Source: Lutispora sp003527145 (GTDB lineage: Bacteria; Bacillota; Clostridia; Lutisporales; Lutisporaceae). Taken from it: 64,000 bases of DNA. A program made the translations under genes and the position numbers. The stretch lies in contig JASBZB010000016.1 in NCBI GenBank assembly GCA_029983695.1, forward strand, positions 1 through 64,000, given 5' to 3'. The notes beneath the pieces were generated by a model. It was given only the letters and a program-made list of their open reading frames with translations. It searched no databases and had not been told where the DNA came from. Below are positions 16,277-25,865 of this stretch, piece after piece; position 1 is the first letter of the stretch, and each line of letters starts with the position of its first letter.

Positions 16277-17029
16277 TTGAAATTTATAAGATTTAAAAAA
16301 GATGATTTTATAAGCTATGGCTTACTGGAAGGCGAGAAGGTTAAAATAATTCAAGGCGATATATTCGGAGACTATGAAATTACTGACAGCTTCTATGATA
16401 TTACTGAAATTGATTTTCTTACCCCTTGCATGCCTTCAAAGATAGTTTGTGTAGGTCTTAACTATAGATCACATGCGCAGGAGATGAAGCTTGATTTACC
16501 CAAGGAGCCTGTTATATTTATAAAACCATCTACATCGATATTGGCGCATAGAGGAGAGATAATAAGGCCTGAAATGTCTCAAAGAGTTGATTATGAAGCT
16601 GAATTAGCTTTAGTGATGGGACGCCAGGCAAAAAACATCAAGCCCGATGAAGCTGTCGACTACATATTGGGTGCGACCTGCTTCAATGATGTGACTGCCA
16701 GAGATTTGCAGCAAAGGGACGGCCAGTGGACCAGGGCCAAATCCTTCGATACTTTTGCTCCCTTTGGGCCTTGTATTGCAACGGATTTGGATTACGACAA
16801 CTTACCCTTGGAGCTCATATTGAACGGGGAAACAAAACAGAAATCCAATACCTCTGATTTTATATTCAGCGTGGGTGAAATGGTGAGTTTTATCAGCAAT
16901 GTAATGCTTCTCAATCCCGGAGATGTGATCGCTACAGGAACTCCTTCCGGCATAGGTCCTCTAAATGCGGGGGATATAGTGCAAGTAAAGATCCAGGATG
17001 TGGGAATATTAAAGAATTATGTACGCTAG
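16277..17029 (+). CDS. Fumarylacetoacetate hydrolase (FAH) family enzyme
   Basis: A protein of 250 residues that starts at TTG 16277 after AGGAGGAG. Family marks are IVCVGLNYRSHAQEM, the metal-binding acidic set in DYEAELALVMG, NDVTARDLQQRDGQW, AKSFDTFAPFGPCI and GDVIATGTPSGIGP. Members hydrolyse or decarboxylate acylpyruvates and related 2-oxo acids, often as oxaloacetate or acylpyruvate clean-up enzymes. It lies 12 bases after the nucleoside phosphorylase gene. The real substrate is not evident. Confidence 0.88.
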   Translation: MKFIRFKKDDFISYGLLEGEKVKIIQGDIFGDYEITDSFYDITEIDFLTPCMPSKIVCVGLNYRSHAQEMKLDLPKEPVIFIKPSTSILAHRGEIIRPEMSQRVDYEAELALVMGRQAKNIKPDEAVDYILGATCFNDVTARDLQQRDGQWTRAKSFDTFAPFGPCIATDLDYDNLPLELILNGETKQKSNTSDFIFSVGEMVSFISNVMLLNPGDVIATGTPSGIGPLNAGDIVQVKIQDVGILKNYVR

Positions 17030-17162
17030 AAACGTACAAATATATAAAAAAGTATAAAATTCTCCCAAACTATATTTTTTTAAACTTCTGTAAATGATAT
17101 AATGGAAGCATATTCAAGCTTGATTTTTATTGCTGATAATATACGGTTAAGGAGGTAAAAAA

Positions 17163-18350
17163 ATGAGTATTCATGACTTGGATTTCATGACACAAAGGCT
17201 GAATGAATTAAAAGAACAAGGCGTATACAGAAAGCTCGCTGTTTTGGAAGGCCCTTCGGGAGCAAGAAGTGTGATAAACGGCAAAGAAGTTATCAACCTT
17301 TCTTCAAACAATTATTTAGGCCTTGCCAATCACCCCAGATTAAAAAAGGCGGCTATGGAAGCCCTGGAAAAATGGGGAGTTGGAGCCGGAGCAGTGAGAA
17401 CAATAATAGGCAACATGAGTATACATGAAGAACTGGAGGCAAAGCTGGCTGAATTTAAGCATGTTGAGGCTGTACTGGTTTTTCAATCCGGATTCACTGC
17501 CAATGCAGGTGTGATCCCTGCAGTGGTTGATAAGGGAGATATAATAATAAGTGATGAGCTTAACCATGCCAGCATTATAGACGGATGCAGATTGAGCCGT
17601 GCTGATGTAGTGAGGTATAAGCACAGCGACATGGAGGATTTGGAGAGAGTTATAAACGAGGTTAAGGATAACTACAATACAAAGCTGATCATAACAGACG
17701 GCGTATTCAGCATGGACGGAGATGTTGCAAAGCTGCCCGAAATAGTGGATCTGGCAGAAAAGTACAGCTGCCTTACATATGTAGATGATGCTCATGCCAG
17801 CGGAGTCTTAGGCAAAAGCGGCAGAGGATCTGCTGACCATTTTGGGCTTCATGGAAGAGTTGACATACAGATAGGCACCTTATCAAAGGCTATCGGTGTT
17901 GTAGGCGGATATGTTGCGGGCAGAAAGAATTTGATAGAATGGCTGAACCATAGAGGAAGACCTTTCCTTTTCAGCACGGCAGCTCCACCGTCTGTAGCTG
18001 CTGCTTGCCTTGAAGCCATAAAGATATTATCTGAGAGCACAGAGCTTACGGATAGGTTGTGGGAAAATGCAAGGTATCTGAAGAAAGGCTTAAAGGATCT
18101 GGGCTTTAATACAGGAAATAGCGAAACCCCAATAACTCCTGTGATTGCCGGAGATGATAAGCTTGCCATAGAGTTGAGTAAAAAGCTCTTTGAGGAAGGC
18201 GTATTTGCACAGAGCATTGTATTCCCTACGGTTCCTAGAGGCGGGGCCAGAGTGAGGACAATAGTTACGGCAGCTCATACCAAAGCGGATTTGGATGAAA
18301 CTATAAGGGCTTTTGAGAAGGTTGGAAAAGGGCTTAAACTGATTAAATAG
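17163..18350 (+). CDS. kbl: Glycine C-acetyltransferase (2-amino-3-ketobutyrate CoA ligase)
   Basis: A PLP enzyme of 395 residues in the alpha-oxoamine synthase family. Features are LSSNNYLGLANHPRLK, the cofactor-stacking region FQSGFTANAG, the Asp-Ala-His motif VDDAHASGVLG and the Schiff-base Lys in GTLSKAIGVVGGY near residue 244. Length and close match over the whole chain support Kbl rather than BioF. It splits 2-amino-3-oxobutyrate with CoA into glycine and acetyl-CoA, and so can feed glycine to the glycine reductase encoded at 37454-45275. No threonine dehydrogenase gene is adjacent. A TATAAT box lies at 17098-17103, and AAGGAGGT precedes ATG 17163. Confidence 0.9.
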   Translation: MSIHDLDFMTQRLNELKEQGVYRKLAVLEGPSGARSVINGKEVINLSSNNYLGLANHPRLKKAAMEALEKWGVGAGAVRTIIGNMSIHEELEAKLAEFKHVEAVLVFQSGFTANAGVIPAVVDKGDIIISDELNHASIIDGCRLSRADVVRYKHSDMEDLERVINEVKDNYNTKLIITDGVFSMDGDVAKLPEIVDLAEKYSCLTYVDDAHASGVLGKSGRGSADHFGLHGRVDIQIGTLSKAIGVVGGYVAGRKNLIEWLNHRGRPFLFSTAAPPSVAAACLEAIKILSESTELTDRLWENARYLKKGLKDLGFNTGNSETPITPVIAGDDKLAIELSKKLFEEGVFAQSIVFPTVPRGGARVRTIVTAAHTKADLDETIRAFEKVGKGLKLIK

Positions 18351-18415
18351 AATGTAAAAAAAATAAATATATGATATAATGATGCTGTATTTATTGTGTT
18401 TAGGGGAGCGGGTAT

Positions 18416-19345
18416 GTGATGAGCGCCTTGCTGTCAGGCAATGTAAAAATTTTCGCCGATGATATTTCTCAGTTGTACAAGGTCTTTTTTAAGCGTTATC
18501 CGATTTTAAAGCTTTTAGTTGCAAAGGTGCTGCTTTATGGCTCGGGTAATTTCGGGTTATCACTTATTGATGAAGATATTGTATTAGGTCAATATACCAT
18601 ATATGCGACCAATGAGGGAAATATAATAAAGGATGGATTGGACGACAAAGTAAATATAGGCTTTAAAGTCCAAAAAAATGTTTTTGACGATGTATTGGAC
18701 AACAAAGATTTATATTTATCAAAGCCATATAAGTTATTCAAATTTATTCCAAGCCTATTATCCTCAATTTATATAAATAAGCATGATAATAAAGGGGATT
18801 ATTTAAAAGGCGAAAAAGTAATTTTGCGTCAAGGCAGTGAAAAAGATCTATTTTACCTTCACAGCTGGTATAATGACGTAGAGCTTAATAAGCTTGCCGG
18901 TTGGACTGAGGGAAAGCTTAGCACCAATCAACTGAGGCTGAACTTGTCCAAGGGCTTTGGATATGATCCTATGAATCTTATCATAGAGACAGTAGCCGAA
19001 GGCAAGCCCATCGGCACAATCCAGCTGTATGATTTCAGTGAAATGGATCAAAGCTGCAAACTTGGAATAAGGATCGGCGATAGAGATTACTGGAGCAAAG
19101 GCTATGGAGAGGACGCTATAAAAATTCTGCTTAGCTTTGCTTTTTATGAGATGGATATTTTCAGAGTCTCTTTAAAGCTCTATGAATACAATGAAAGAGC
19201 TTCCAAATGCTATTTAAAATGTGGCTTCAGATATGAGGGGAGAACCAGAAAATCCGCTTTTATCGACGGAAACTTTTACGACGAGATCATAATGGGAGCA
19301 TTGAAAAGTGAATTTGTAAGCGAACAGCAGAAATGGATAAGATAA
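18416..19345 (+). CDS. GNAT acetyltransferase (RimJ/RimL type) with an extra N-terminal domain
   Basis: A protein of 309 residues. Residues from about 135 on form the GNAT domain: VILRQGSEKDLFYLHSWYND, then LGIRIGDRDYWSKGYGEDAI with the acetyl-CoA pyrophosphate loop, then NERASKCYLKCGFRYEGR. The first 130 residues contain no motif I recognise. The start is GTG 18416 or ATG 18419 after AGGGGAG. A TATAAT box lies at 18375-18380. The acceptor substrate is unknown. Confidence 0.75.
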   Translation: MMSALLSGNVKIFADDISQLYKVFFKRYPILKLLVAKVLLYGSGNFGLSLIDEDIVLGQYTIYATNEGNIIKDGLDDKVNIGFKVQKNVFDDVLDNKDLYLSKPYKLFKFIPSLLSSIYINKHDNKGDYLKGEKVILRQGSEKDLFYLHSWYNDVELNKLAGWTEGKLSTNQLRLNLSKGFGYDPMNLIIETVAEGKPIGTIQLYDFSEMDQSCKLGIRIGDRDYWSKGYGEDAIKILLSFAFYEMDIFRVSLKLYEYNERASKCYLKCGFRYEGRTRKSAFIDGNFYDEIIMGALKSEFVSEQQKWIR

Positions 19346-19349
19346 AGAT

Positions 19350-19375
19350 CAGGCCCTGTCAGGGCCTGAATTTTT
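19350..19375. terminator. Bidirectional terminator between convergent genes
   Basis: CAGGCCC / GGGCCTG stem (19350-19356 and 19362-19368) with loop TGTCA. It has AATTTTTAT on the plus side and ATCTTTATC on the minus side, which suits the convergent genes at 18416 (+) and 19374 (-). Confidence 0.8.
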
Positions 19376-19547
19376 ATCGCTTCATGTCTAACATATCTTG
19401 TATCATGTCGTTAATTCTGAAGAAAGTATTTCTGCCTGTTCTACTTATTCTTTTTCGTACTTTGCCGCTAAAAATAGGCAAAAGCATTAATCCGCCTATA
19501 GCACCCATGGTTCCCATTCTCATCATAGTGCGTCTTCTTTGCAACAT
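19374..19547 (-). CDS. Small basic protein of unknown function (57 residues)
   Basis: The start at ATG 19547 has AAGGAAG 8 bases upstream. The sequence begins MLQRRRTMMRMG and goes on with one short hydrophobic, Gly-rich stretch (TMGAIGGLMLLPIF). A basic stretch and an amphipathic C-terminal helix follow, ending in DMLDMKR. I do not recognise the family; a small membrane-associated protein is plausible. It is divergent from the FtsA-like gene at 19768 and convergent with the acetyltransferase gene. The intergenic DNA 19557-19767 between the divergent starts should carry both promoters, but I could not assign them with confidence. Confidence 0.6.
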   Translation of the reverse strand: MLQRRRTMMRMGTMGAIGGLMLLPIFSGKVRKRISRTGRNTFFRINDMIQDMLDMKR

Positions 19548-19767
19548 ATAAGTCACTTCCTTTCAGATTTAAATCTGATGTGTTCAATATTTAGCTTGTG
19601 TTTTTTTTATACAAATAAAACATGAAAATTGTAGAATTTTTTTGTTTAGCGAGATACTGATTGAGTATTAGTCGAAAATAGGAGGATTATAGTTTTTTTT
19701 ATAGAATTATAGTTAAATTACATCTTTTTGTTAAAAAATAAATTTTAATATGGATTAGGGTGATAGT

Positions 19768-21507
19768 ATGGGCAAGGAAGAATTTTATTTTTCTCTGGAT
19801 ATTGGCACCAGAACCGTAGTGGGCATAGTTGGAGTTTTTCACGGAGAAGTCTTTGAGATAATGGATTTCGAAGTTGAAGAGCATAAAAAAAGAGCGATGT
19901 ATGATGGTCAGATACATGATATTAACCTGGTGAGAGAAACGGTAACAAACGTGAAAGAAAAGCTTGAAAAGAGACTGAATATTAAATTGGACAAGGTATC
20001 CATTGCTGCAGCAGGAAGAAGTCTCAAAACATGCAAGATAGAAGTTTCCAGGGAGATAGATCCCCTTACATATATTGATAAGGATATCATAGCCAGCCTT
20101 GAAATAGAAGCCATTCAAAAAGCACAAAAAGAAATGATGAGCATGAACGCCGGTGAGAATTCAGAGTATTATTGCGTCGGATATGCAGTCACAAACTATT
20201 TTTTGAATGGCACAATAATAGGGAAGCTTGATGGCCACCGTGGCAGCAGCATAGGCGTTGAAGTGATTGCAACTTTCTTGCCAAGGACTGTAATAGACAG
20301 CCTTCAAACGGTAATCAGACTATCAGGCTTATCTATACACAACATGACTTTGGAGCCTATTGCTGCAATGAATGTTGCCATACAGGATAATTTTAAGCTT
20401 TTAAATATAGCTTTGGTAGATGTAGGCGCAGGTACATCAGATATTGCTCTTACCAAAAACGGAACCATATTTGCTTTTGCCATGGTTCCCACTGCAGGCG
20501 ATGAAATCACTGAAAAAATCGGCGAGGCCTATCTGTTAGACTTTGATACTTCGGAAAAAGTAAAATTGAGCCTATCCAAAAAGTCTGCAATCAAATTTAA
20601 AGATATTATGGGCGTCAAGCATCAAGTGAGTGCGGATGAAGTTATGAAAATTGCAGAGACGGCGGTAAAAGATTTGGCTCTGGAAATAAGCCAAAAAATA
20701 ATAGAATATAACGGCAAATCCCCCAGCGCTGTTTTTCTTATAGGAGGAGGCAGCTGCATCCCTTTGCTGGCAGATTATATAGCTTTGAATCTCGAATTGC
20801 CCAAAGATAGAGTCGGAGTAAGAAAAACAGATATAATAAAAGATGTAATTTTTGGCGGCAGAAGGGTTTCGGGTCCGGAGTTTATTACTCCCATCGGCAT
20901 AGGAGTATCTGCCCGCAGCGTTAAAAAAAGCGATTTTATTCATGTTGTAGTCAATGATAAGCCTGTAAAGCTCCTTAATACAAATGGCATTACCGTTGCT
21001 GATGTCCTCATATTCATCGGGTTCAACCCGAGACTTCTCATAGGGCCGAGGGGCCAAGATCTGCACTATGAATTAAACGGAGAAAAAGTAGTGCTGAAAG
21101 GCCATCTGGGGGAGCCTTCTGCAATCTTTGTTAATGATATGCCGAGCAATATAAATACTGAAGTATTTAATGGGGATATAATAAAGGTGCAGGGGGCTGT
21201 AGGAGGAAAATCCCCCAGAATCCAACTGAAGGAAATCATAAAAGATACTTCCCGGAAAGCTGTAAGCATCAATGGTCAGGAGTATGAACTAAAAGTCAGA
21301 GCAATGGTGAACGGGGAAATCGTTGATGACAGCTATGAAATGAAGGATGGGGATGTTGTCAGATTCAAATACACGGAAACAGTTAGGGAGATACTTGAAG
21401 AGCTAAGGATTCCTAAAGATTCTTTTCACATTTTTATAAATGATAAAAATGCTTTTTTGGATGGTAAGATTAAAGATGGGGATAGAATAGAAATGAAAGT
21501 CAAATAA
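19768..21507 (+). CDS. FtsA/PilM-like actin-fold ATPase with C-terminal beta-grasp-like repeats
   Basis: A protein of 579 residues. Residues 1-385 form an FtsA-type actin fold: phosphate-1 FSLDIGTRTVVGIVG, an SHS2-like insertion with VSIAAAGRSLKT, phosphate-2 LVDVGAGTSDIAL, and the adenosine motif AVFLIGGGSCIPLL. Residues 390-579 appear to be two or three short repeats resembling ThiS/TGS (beta-grasp) domains (VKLLNTNGITVADVLIFIGFN; then NGDIIKVQGAVGG; ending KIKDGDRIEMKV). Standard FtsA has a membrane-binding amphipathic helix there instead. It is therefore probably not the division FtsA; a role in envelope assembly or polarity is a guess. The VanW gene follows 67 bases later. Confidence 0.75.
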   Translation: MGKEEFYFSLDIGTRTVVGIVGVFHGEVFEIMDFEVEEHKKRAMYDGQIHDINLVRETVTNVKEKLEKRLNIKLDKVSIAAAGRSLKTCKIEVSREIDPLTYIDKDIIASLEIEAIQKAQKEMMSMNAGENSEYYCVGYAVTNYFLNGTIIGKLDGHRGSSIGVEVIATFLPRTVIDSLQTVIRLSGLSIHNMTLEPIAAMNVAIQDNFKLLNIALVDVGAGTSDIALTKNGTIFAFAMVPTAGDEITEKIGEAYLLDFDTSEKVKLSLSKKSAIKFKDIMGVKHQVSADEVMKIAETAVKDLALEISQKIIEYNGKSPSAVFLIGGGSCIPLLADYIALNLELPKDRVGVRKTDIIKDVIFGGRRVSGPEFITPIGIGVSARSVKKSDFIHVVVNDKPVKLLNTNGITVADVLIFIGFNPRLLIGPRGQDLHYELNGEKVVLKGHLGEPSAIFVNDMPSNINTEVFNGDIIKVQGAVGGKSPRIQLKEIIKDTSRKAVSINGQEYELKVRAMVNGEIVDDSYEMKDGDVVRFKYTETVREILEELRIPKDSFHIFINDKNAFLDGKIKDGDRIEMKVK

Positions 21508-21574
21508 AGAATAATTTTTTGAACTAAAATAGAATATATATAGTGCAGAAACTGTTAATAAGGGGTGCTGTAAG

Positions 21575-22957
21575 TTGAACATAAGTTTTAAAACAATTGC
21601 TGTACTATTGATTTTTATGGTAATTATTCTGATATTTGGCTCTGCGGTTCTATTTCTATCAGGAGATAAAATTGCTCCAAATGTGTCTATAGATGGATTT
21701 GATGTGGGAAGGATGACCAGGGGAGAGGCCATGCTTCAGCTTAGCAATGCCTTTGATAATAACCTTAATGAGACCTATATACCATTAAAACATGGAGAAG
21801 GATTATGGCAGATGAATTATAAGGATATAAGCTACAGCTATGATTATGGAAAGGCTGTTGAAGAGGCATACAAAATAGCAAGGGAAGGTAATATTTTCAG
21901 AAGATATGTGGATTCCATATATGTAAGGCTGAACAAGAAGGAAATAGGGATAGGATTCAGTTATAATAGAGATAGCATAGCAAAGCTCATCAAGGATATC
22001 TCAAAAGAAATAGATAAGGAGGCAAAAGATGCGGCTATCAGGTTAATTTCAGGTAAATTTCAGATAACTGAGGAAAAGCCGGGCGCTAAACTAAACCAAG
22101 AAAAGGCAGTAAAAATGATAGAGGCCGGTGTCGTTGAGAGAAGCATTGCAGCGATAGAACTGCCGGTGGAGGTTATCGACGCAGACATAAAAAGCTCTGA
22201 ACTTGCCAATATTACCGATAAATTAGGAGAATATGCTACGAGCTTCAATGCGGGCAATCAATCAAGATCCAGCAATATCAAGATAGCAACAAAAAGCGTT
22301 ACGGATGTATTAGTCCATCCCGGGGGAACCTTTTCGCTAAACAAAACCATAGGCCCCAGGCTTGCGAAGTATGGATACAGAACCGCTAAGGTTATCATCA
22401 ATAATGAATATGTAGACGGTATAGGAGGAGGCATATGTCAGGTATCCTCAACCTTGTATAATGCTGCGCTGCTGTCTAACCTAAAAATAGTCGAGAGGAA
22501 GAATCATTCTCTGCCTTCCGATTATGTCAGCATGGGAAGAGATGCAACCATATCCGGAGACTATATTGACTTGAAATTTATGAATAACTCTAAATATCCT
22601 ATATATATATATGGTGAAGTAAAAGGCAATCAGGTCAAATTCAGCATATATGGGAAAAACGAGAATCAGGGAAAACAAATAAAGATAAAAACTGAAGTAT
22701 TAAAAAAGATTGAACCTAAGATAAAAATAATAGAGGATAACTCATTGCCTGTCGGTAAAAAAGTTGTTGAAAAGAAAGCAAAACCCGGTTATGTAGTCAG
22801 GAGCTACAGGGTCCTTGTGGAAAACGGCAAAGAGATTTTGGTAGAACCTCTGTTTACAGATACCTACAGGGTATCGGACGGTGTAACTCGTGTCGGAACA
22901 AAGCCTGTTCAGATTATTGAGGAAATCAAATCACAAGATGAAATCGGTATAAACTGA
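21575..22957 (+). CDS. VanW family protein with peptidoglycan-binding and G5 domains
   Basis: A protein of 460 residues starting at TTG 21575 (AGGGGTGCTG upstream). It has one N-terminal membrane helix, a PG_binding_4-type region (about 40-210), the VanW core (VLVHPGGTFSLNKTIGPR, then GIGGGICQVSSTLYNAALLS) and a G5-like C-terminal domain (about 375-450). This domain order is common for extracellular wall-associated proteins of clostridia; VanW itself has no known biochemical function. It may act with the FtsA-like protein upstream. Confidence 0.88.
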   Translation: MNISFKTIAVLLIFMVIILIFGSAVLFLSGDKIAPNVSIDGFDVGRMTRGEAMLQLSNAFDNNLNETYIPLKHGEGLWQMNYKDISYSYDYGKAVEEAYKIAREGNIFRRYVDSIYVRLNKKEIGIGFSYNRDSIAKLIKDISKEIDKEAKDAAIRLISGKFQITEEKPGAKLNQEKAVKMIEAGVVERSIAAIELPVEVIDADIKSSELANITDKLGEYATSFNAGNQSRSSNIKIATKSVTDVLVHPGGTFSLNKTIGPRLAKYGYRTAKVIINNEYVDGIGGGICQVSSTLYNAALLSNLKIVERKNHSLPSDYVSMGRDATISGDYIDLKFMNNSKYPIYIYGEVKGNQVKFSIYGKNENQGKQIKIKTEVLKKIEPKIKIIEDNSLPVGKKVVEKKAKPGYVVRSYRVLVENGKEILVEPLFTDTYRVSDGVTRVGTKPVQIIEEIKSQDEIGIN

Positions 22958-22984
22958 TAATATAATTGCATTGGAGTATAGAAG

Positions 22985-23659
22985 ATGAAAAGTATTTATT
23001 ACACAAAAGAAGTCAAATGCCCAGTATGTTCACTGCCTTTTTCCAGTACTAAGGTAAGAACCAGTGTTTTAAAAATGGAACACAAAGATGAAGATTTTTG
23101 TGTACACTATAAAGAGCATAATCCTATTTATTATGATATATTTGTTTGCCCCAATTGCGGTTACGCTTCTTCGGAAAATTCCTTTAATGATTTAGGAAGC
23201 AAAGATATAAAAACTCTGATAAATGCTTTTTTAGGAAGGAGCATAGGCAGAAATTTCTGCGGAATCAGAAGCCATACAGATGCATTGGATAGCTATAAGA
23301 TCGCGTTATATACTGCAAACCTGATAGATGGAAGAAAAAGCTATACAGGCGGATTAGCTTTAAAAACCGCCTGGATGTATAGATATATAAATGATCCAAA
23401 CGAAAGAATCTTTCTGAAAATAGCTCTTGATTCTTATACTGAAGCCTACGAAAAAGAAAGATTCCCTATAAATGGCATGGACGAGCTTACAGTCATATAT
23501 TTAATAGGCGAATTGTCCAGGAGGCTGGAAATATACGATAAGGCAATAGAGTGGTTTAGCAAGGTCGTAAGCCATCCTGAACGCGAATTTAATGTTAGGA
23601 TAGAGAAATTAGCCAGAGAACAATGGCATTTGGTCAGAGATTTATTGAAGAAAATTTAA
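22985..23659 (+). CDS. DUF2225 family protein with zinc-ribbon-like N-terminus
   Basis: A protein of 224 residues. Two Cys pairs open the protein (VKCPVCSLPF near 11-16 and FVCPNCGYAS near 57-62), suggesting a bound zinc. The C-terminal half is helical with TPR-like periodicity (LDSYKIALYTANLI, DSYTEAYEKE, IYDKAIEWFSKVV). This matches the DUF2225 family common in Firmicutes; function unknown. It lies 27 bases after the VanW gene and is probably co-transcribed. Confidence 0.85.
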   Translation: MKSIYYTKEVKCPVCSLPFSSTKVRTSVLKMEHKDEDFCVHYKEHNPIYYDIFVCPNCGYASSENSFNDLGSKDIKTLINAFLGRSIGRNFCGIRSHTDALDSYKIALYTANLIDGRKSYTGGLALKTAWMYRYINDPNERIFLKIALDSYTEAYEKERFPINGMDELTVIYLIGELSRRLEIYDKAIEWFSKVVSHPEREFNVRIEKLAREQWHLVRDLLKKI

Positions 23660-23740
23660 TATTGATTTCACAGAAATTCCATTGAATATTTGGAAAATTC
23701 TAATTAAAATTAAGTATAACAAATAATGGGGGTGAATACA

Positions 23741-24685
23741 TTGAGAGATATGAACAGCACTGCCTTGAAAATAGTTGATAATGTAGGTCTGGCCTTTGTC
23801 GGGAAACGGAGCGTAATCGAAAAGATTGTAGTAGCCATACTGAGCAGCGGCCATGTACTGATTGAAGATGTACCCGGGGTGGGAAAGACAACTCTGGTAC
23901 AAGCCATAGCAAAGTCCTTGGGATGCAGCTTCAAAAGGATACAGTTCACTCCTGATTTGCTGCCCTCAGATATAACCGGAATATCCGTATATAATTCTAA
24001 AACCGGTAATTTTGAGTTCAAAGAAGGCCCCATTGTGGCAAATGTTATTTTGGCTGACGAAATAAATCGCAGTTCTCCAAAGACTCAATCAAGTCTATTG
24101 GAAGCAATGCAGGAAGGCCAAATAACAGTTGACGGGATGACGTATAAGCTTCCTCAGCCCTTTGTGGTATTGGCAACTCAAAATCCCATCGAATATGAAG
24201 GGACCTTTCCCTTGCCGGAGGCTCAATTAGACCGCTTTGCCATGCGTGTGAAAATCGGTTATCCGGATTTTGAAGAGGAAAAAAACATACTTAAATTTCA
24301 GGAAAAACCTTCGGAAAAAATTGATGCGGTGATCACAGCCCAAGAAGTGATCAAGCTGAGGGAAGATATAAAAGATATACATGTAGAGAATTCTCTGGAG
24401 GATTATATCATTTCAATAGTTCAAGCCACAAGAAAGCATCCCGATATATATCTGGGCTGCAGCCCAAGAGGCAGTCTGGCTTTGTTTAATGCATCCCGAG
24501 GCCTTGCTTTTATAAGAAACAGAGACTATGTGCTTCCCGATGACGTAAAAGAATTGGCTCAGGTTGTGCTGAATCATAGGATCATATTGAAGCCTGAAGC
24601 CAGGATGAAGGGAAAGACAGTCAGCGATGTAGTCTCGTCCATATTAGACTCCATAAGAGTGCCCGTGGTGAGAAGCAATGGATAA
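23741..24685 (+). CDS. MoxR-type AAA ATPase
   Basis: A protein of 314 residues. Walker A is EDVPGVGKTTLVQ near residue 50, Walker B VILADEINRSSPKTQSSLLEAMQE near 107-130, sensor 1 VLATQNPIEYEGT and the Arg finger region PEAQLDRFAMR. MoxR ATPases act as chaperones that mature or remodel partner proteins. It is the first gene of the classic trio with DUF58 and transglutaminase genes; the stop overlaps the DUF58 start by 8 bases. Start TTG 23741 is chosen over ATG 23726 because GGGGGTGA lies at the right spacing. Confidence 0.92.
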   Translation: MRDMNSTALKIVDNVGLAFVGKRSVIEKIVVAILSSGHVLIEDVPGVGKTTLVQAIAKSLGCSFKRIQFTPDLLPSDITGISVYNSKTGNFEFKEGPIVANVILADEINRSSPKTQSSLLEAMQEGQITVDGMTYKLPQPFVVLATQNPIEYEGTFPLPEAQLDRFAMRVKIGYPDFEEEKNILKFQEKPSEKIDAVITAQEVIKLREDIKDIHVENSLEDYIISIVQATRKHPDIYLGCSPRGSLALFNASRGLAFIRNRDYVLPDDVKELAQVVLNHRIILKPEARMKGKTVSDVVSSILDSIRVPVVRSNG

Positions 24686-25865
24686 GGCAAATGCAGGAGC
24701 GTTCATAATACTGGGCGTTTTGTTTATTTCTGCCCTTTTGATAGGAGGAACTTTTTTTTACGGCATATTTTTCTTCGTTTTATTTCTCATTATTCTATCC
24801 TATTATTCGGGTAAAAAAATATACAGATGTATGGAATGCCTTATCTGGAAGTCTGATGTAAAAGTTACTGCAGGGATTGATATGAACTATAGCGTAGAAA
24901 TATATAACTCTTCAATGTTTCCCATACCTTATATGGAGATTGATATGAGCTTGCCCGAAAATCTGACGGGAGAGCCGGAGCAATGTAATGCGAGGTCATT
25001 GGCGCCGGGAGGCAAAACCAGACTGATCAAAGCCTTTACATGCCGGCACAAAGGCGTATATGATTTAGGTATGGTCAATGTGATTTATAGCGATCCATTC
25101 TCAATATTTACGTGGAAAAAGCAATTCTCAAATGATATATCCTTAATTGTATATCCAAGAGTCCACCCTATTGAAAATATAGACATACCCGCCAATCAGC
25201 TTTTTGGAACCATATCAAAGAAGAATAGCGCCTTTGAGGATTTTACCAGCGTTAAGGATATAAGGAAATATCAATACGGTGACAGCTTAAAAAAAATTCA
25301 CTGGAAGGTATCAGCACATAAAGGAGAGCTATATCTAAAGAATCTGGACATGAATGCTTCTACCCACATGCATCTGTTCTTAGATTTGTGCAGAGATAGC
25401 TATTCGGGAGATCATAGCGATGACATAGAGGAAAAAGCCGCGGAATGGACTGCTTCCCTTATAAATTTTGCTATGTCAAAAGGAATCGGCGTTAATCTTT
25501 ATGCGATGGGTAAAGAATATATAAATTTGTCGGATAAGGAAGCGGGGATTTTTGAAACCTATTTGGATGCCCTGGCAAATCTTAAAGCTGAAGGTACGGT
25601 CGGCATAGTTCAAATCATATACAAAGAAGCACAAAAATTGAATAACGGCGTTACTATAATCGTGATCACACCAAGCGTTGACAGCGATCTGATTGAAATG
25701 ACGATTCAGCTGAAGCATAAGGGATTCCAATTCATTTTATTTGAAATCAATGATGAGAGCACAAAAACACAAGAAACAGATATGGTGATGCCCAATGGAA
25801 CAAGCTATATCGGCATTCAAATCCATGGAGAATCTGATAAAATTGTGAGGGATAGATATGCGTAA
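24678..25865 (+). CDS. DUF58 domain protein (MoxR partner)
   Basis: A protein of 395 residues. Two N-terminal membrane helices (about 8-45) are followed by an immunoglobulin-like extracellular stretch (NYSVEIYNSSMFPIPYMEI). The DUF58 signature comes next (VKDIRKYQYGDSLKKIHWKVSA), and a von Willebrand A-like region with HLFLDLCRDS follows. It partners MoxR and the transglutaminase-like protein, overlapping the latter by 8 bases. The set is linked to envelope or secreted-protein maturation in many bacteria; the exact task is unknown. Confidence 0.88.
   Translation: MDKANAGAFIILGVLFISALLIGGTFFYGIFFFVLFLIILSYYSGKKIYRCMECLIWKSDVKVTAGIDMNYSVEIYNSSMFPIPYMEIDMSLPENLTGEPEQCNARSLAPGGKTRLIKAFTCRHKGVYDLGMVNVIYSDPFSIFTWKKQFSNDISLIVYPRVHPIENIDIPANQLFGTISKKNSAFEDFTSVKDIRKYQYGDSLKKIHWKVSAHKGELYLKNLDMNASTHMHLFLDLCRDSYSGDHSDDIEEKAAEWTASLINFAMSKGIGVNLYAMGKEYINLSDKEAGIFETYLDALANLKAEGTVGIVQIIYKEAQKLNNGVTIIVITPSVDSDLIEMTIQLKHKGFQFILFEINDESTKTQETDMVMPNGTSYIGIQIHGESDKIVRDRYA

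Noticed and set aside
19640..19700. Spo0A box (TAGTCGAAAAT) upstream of the FtsA-like gene
   Set aside because: Only a partial match to the consensus; in AT-rich DNA such matches occur by chance.
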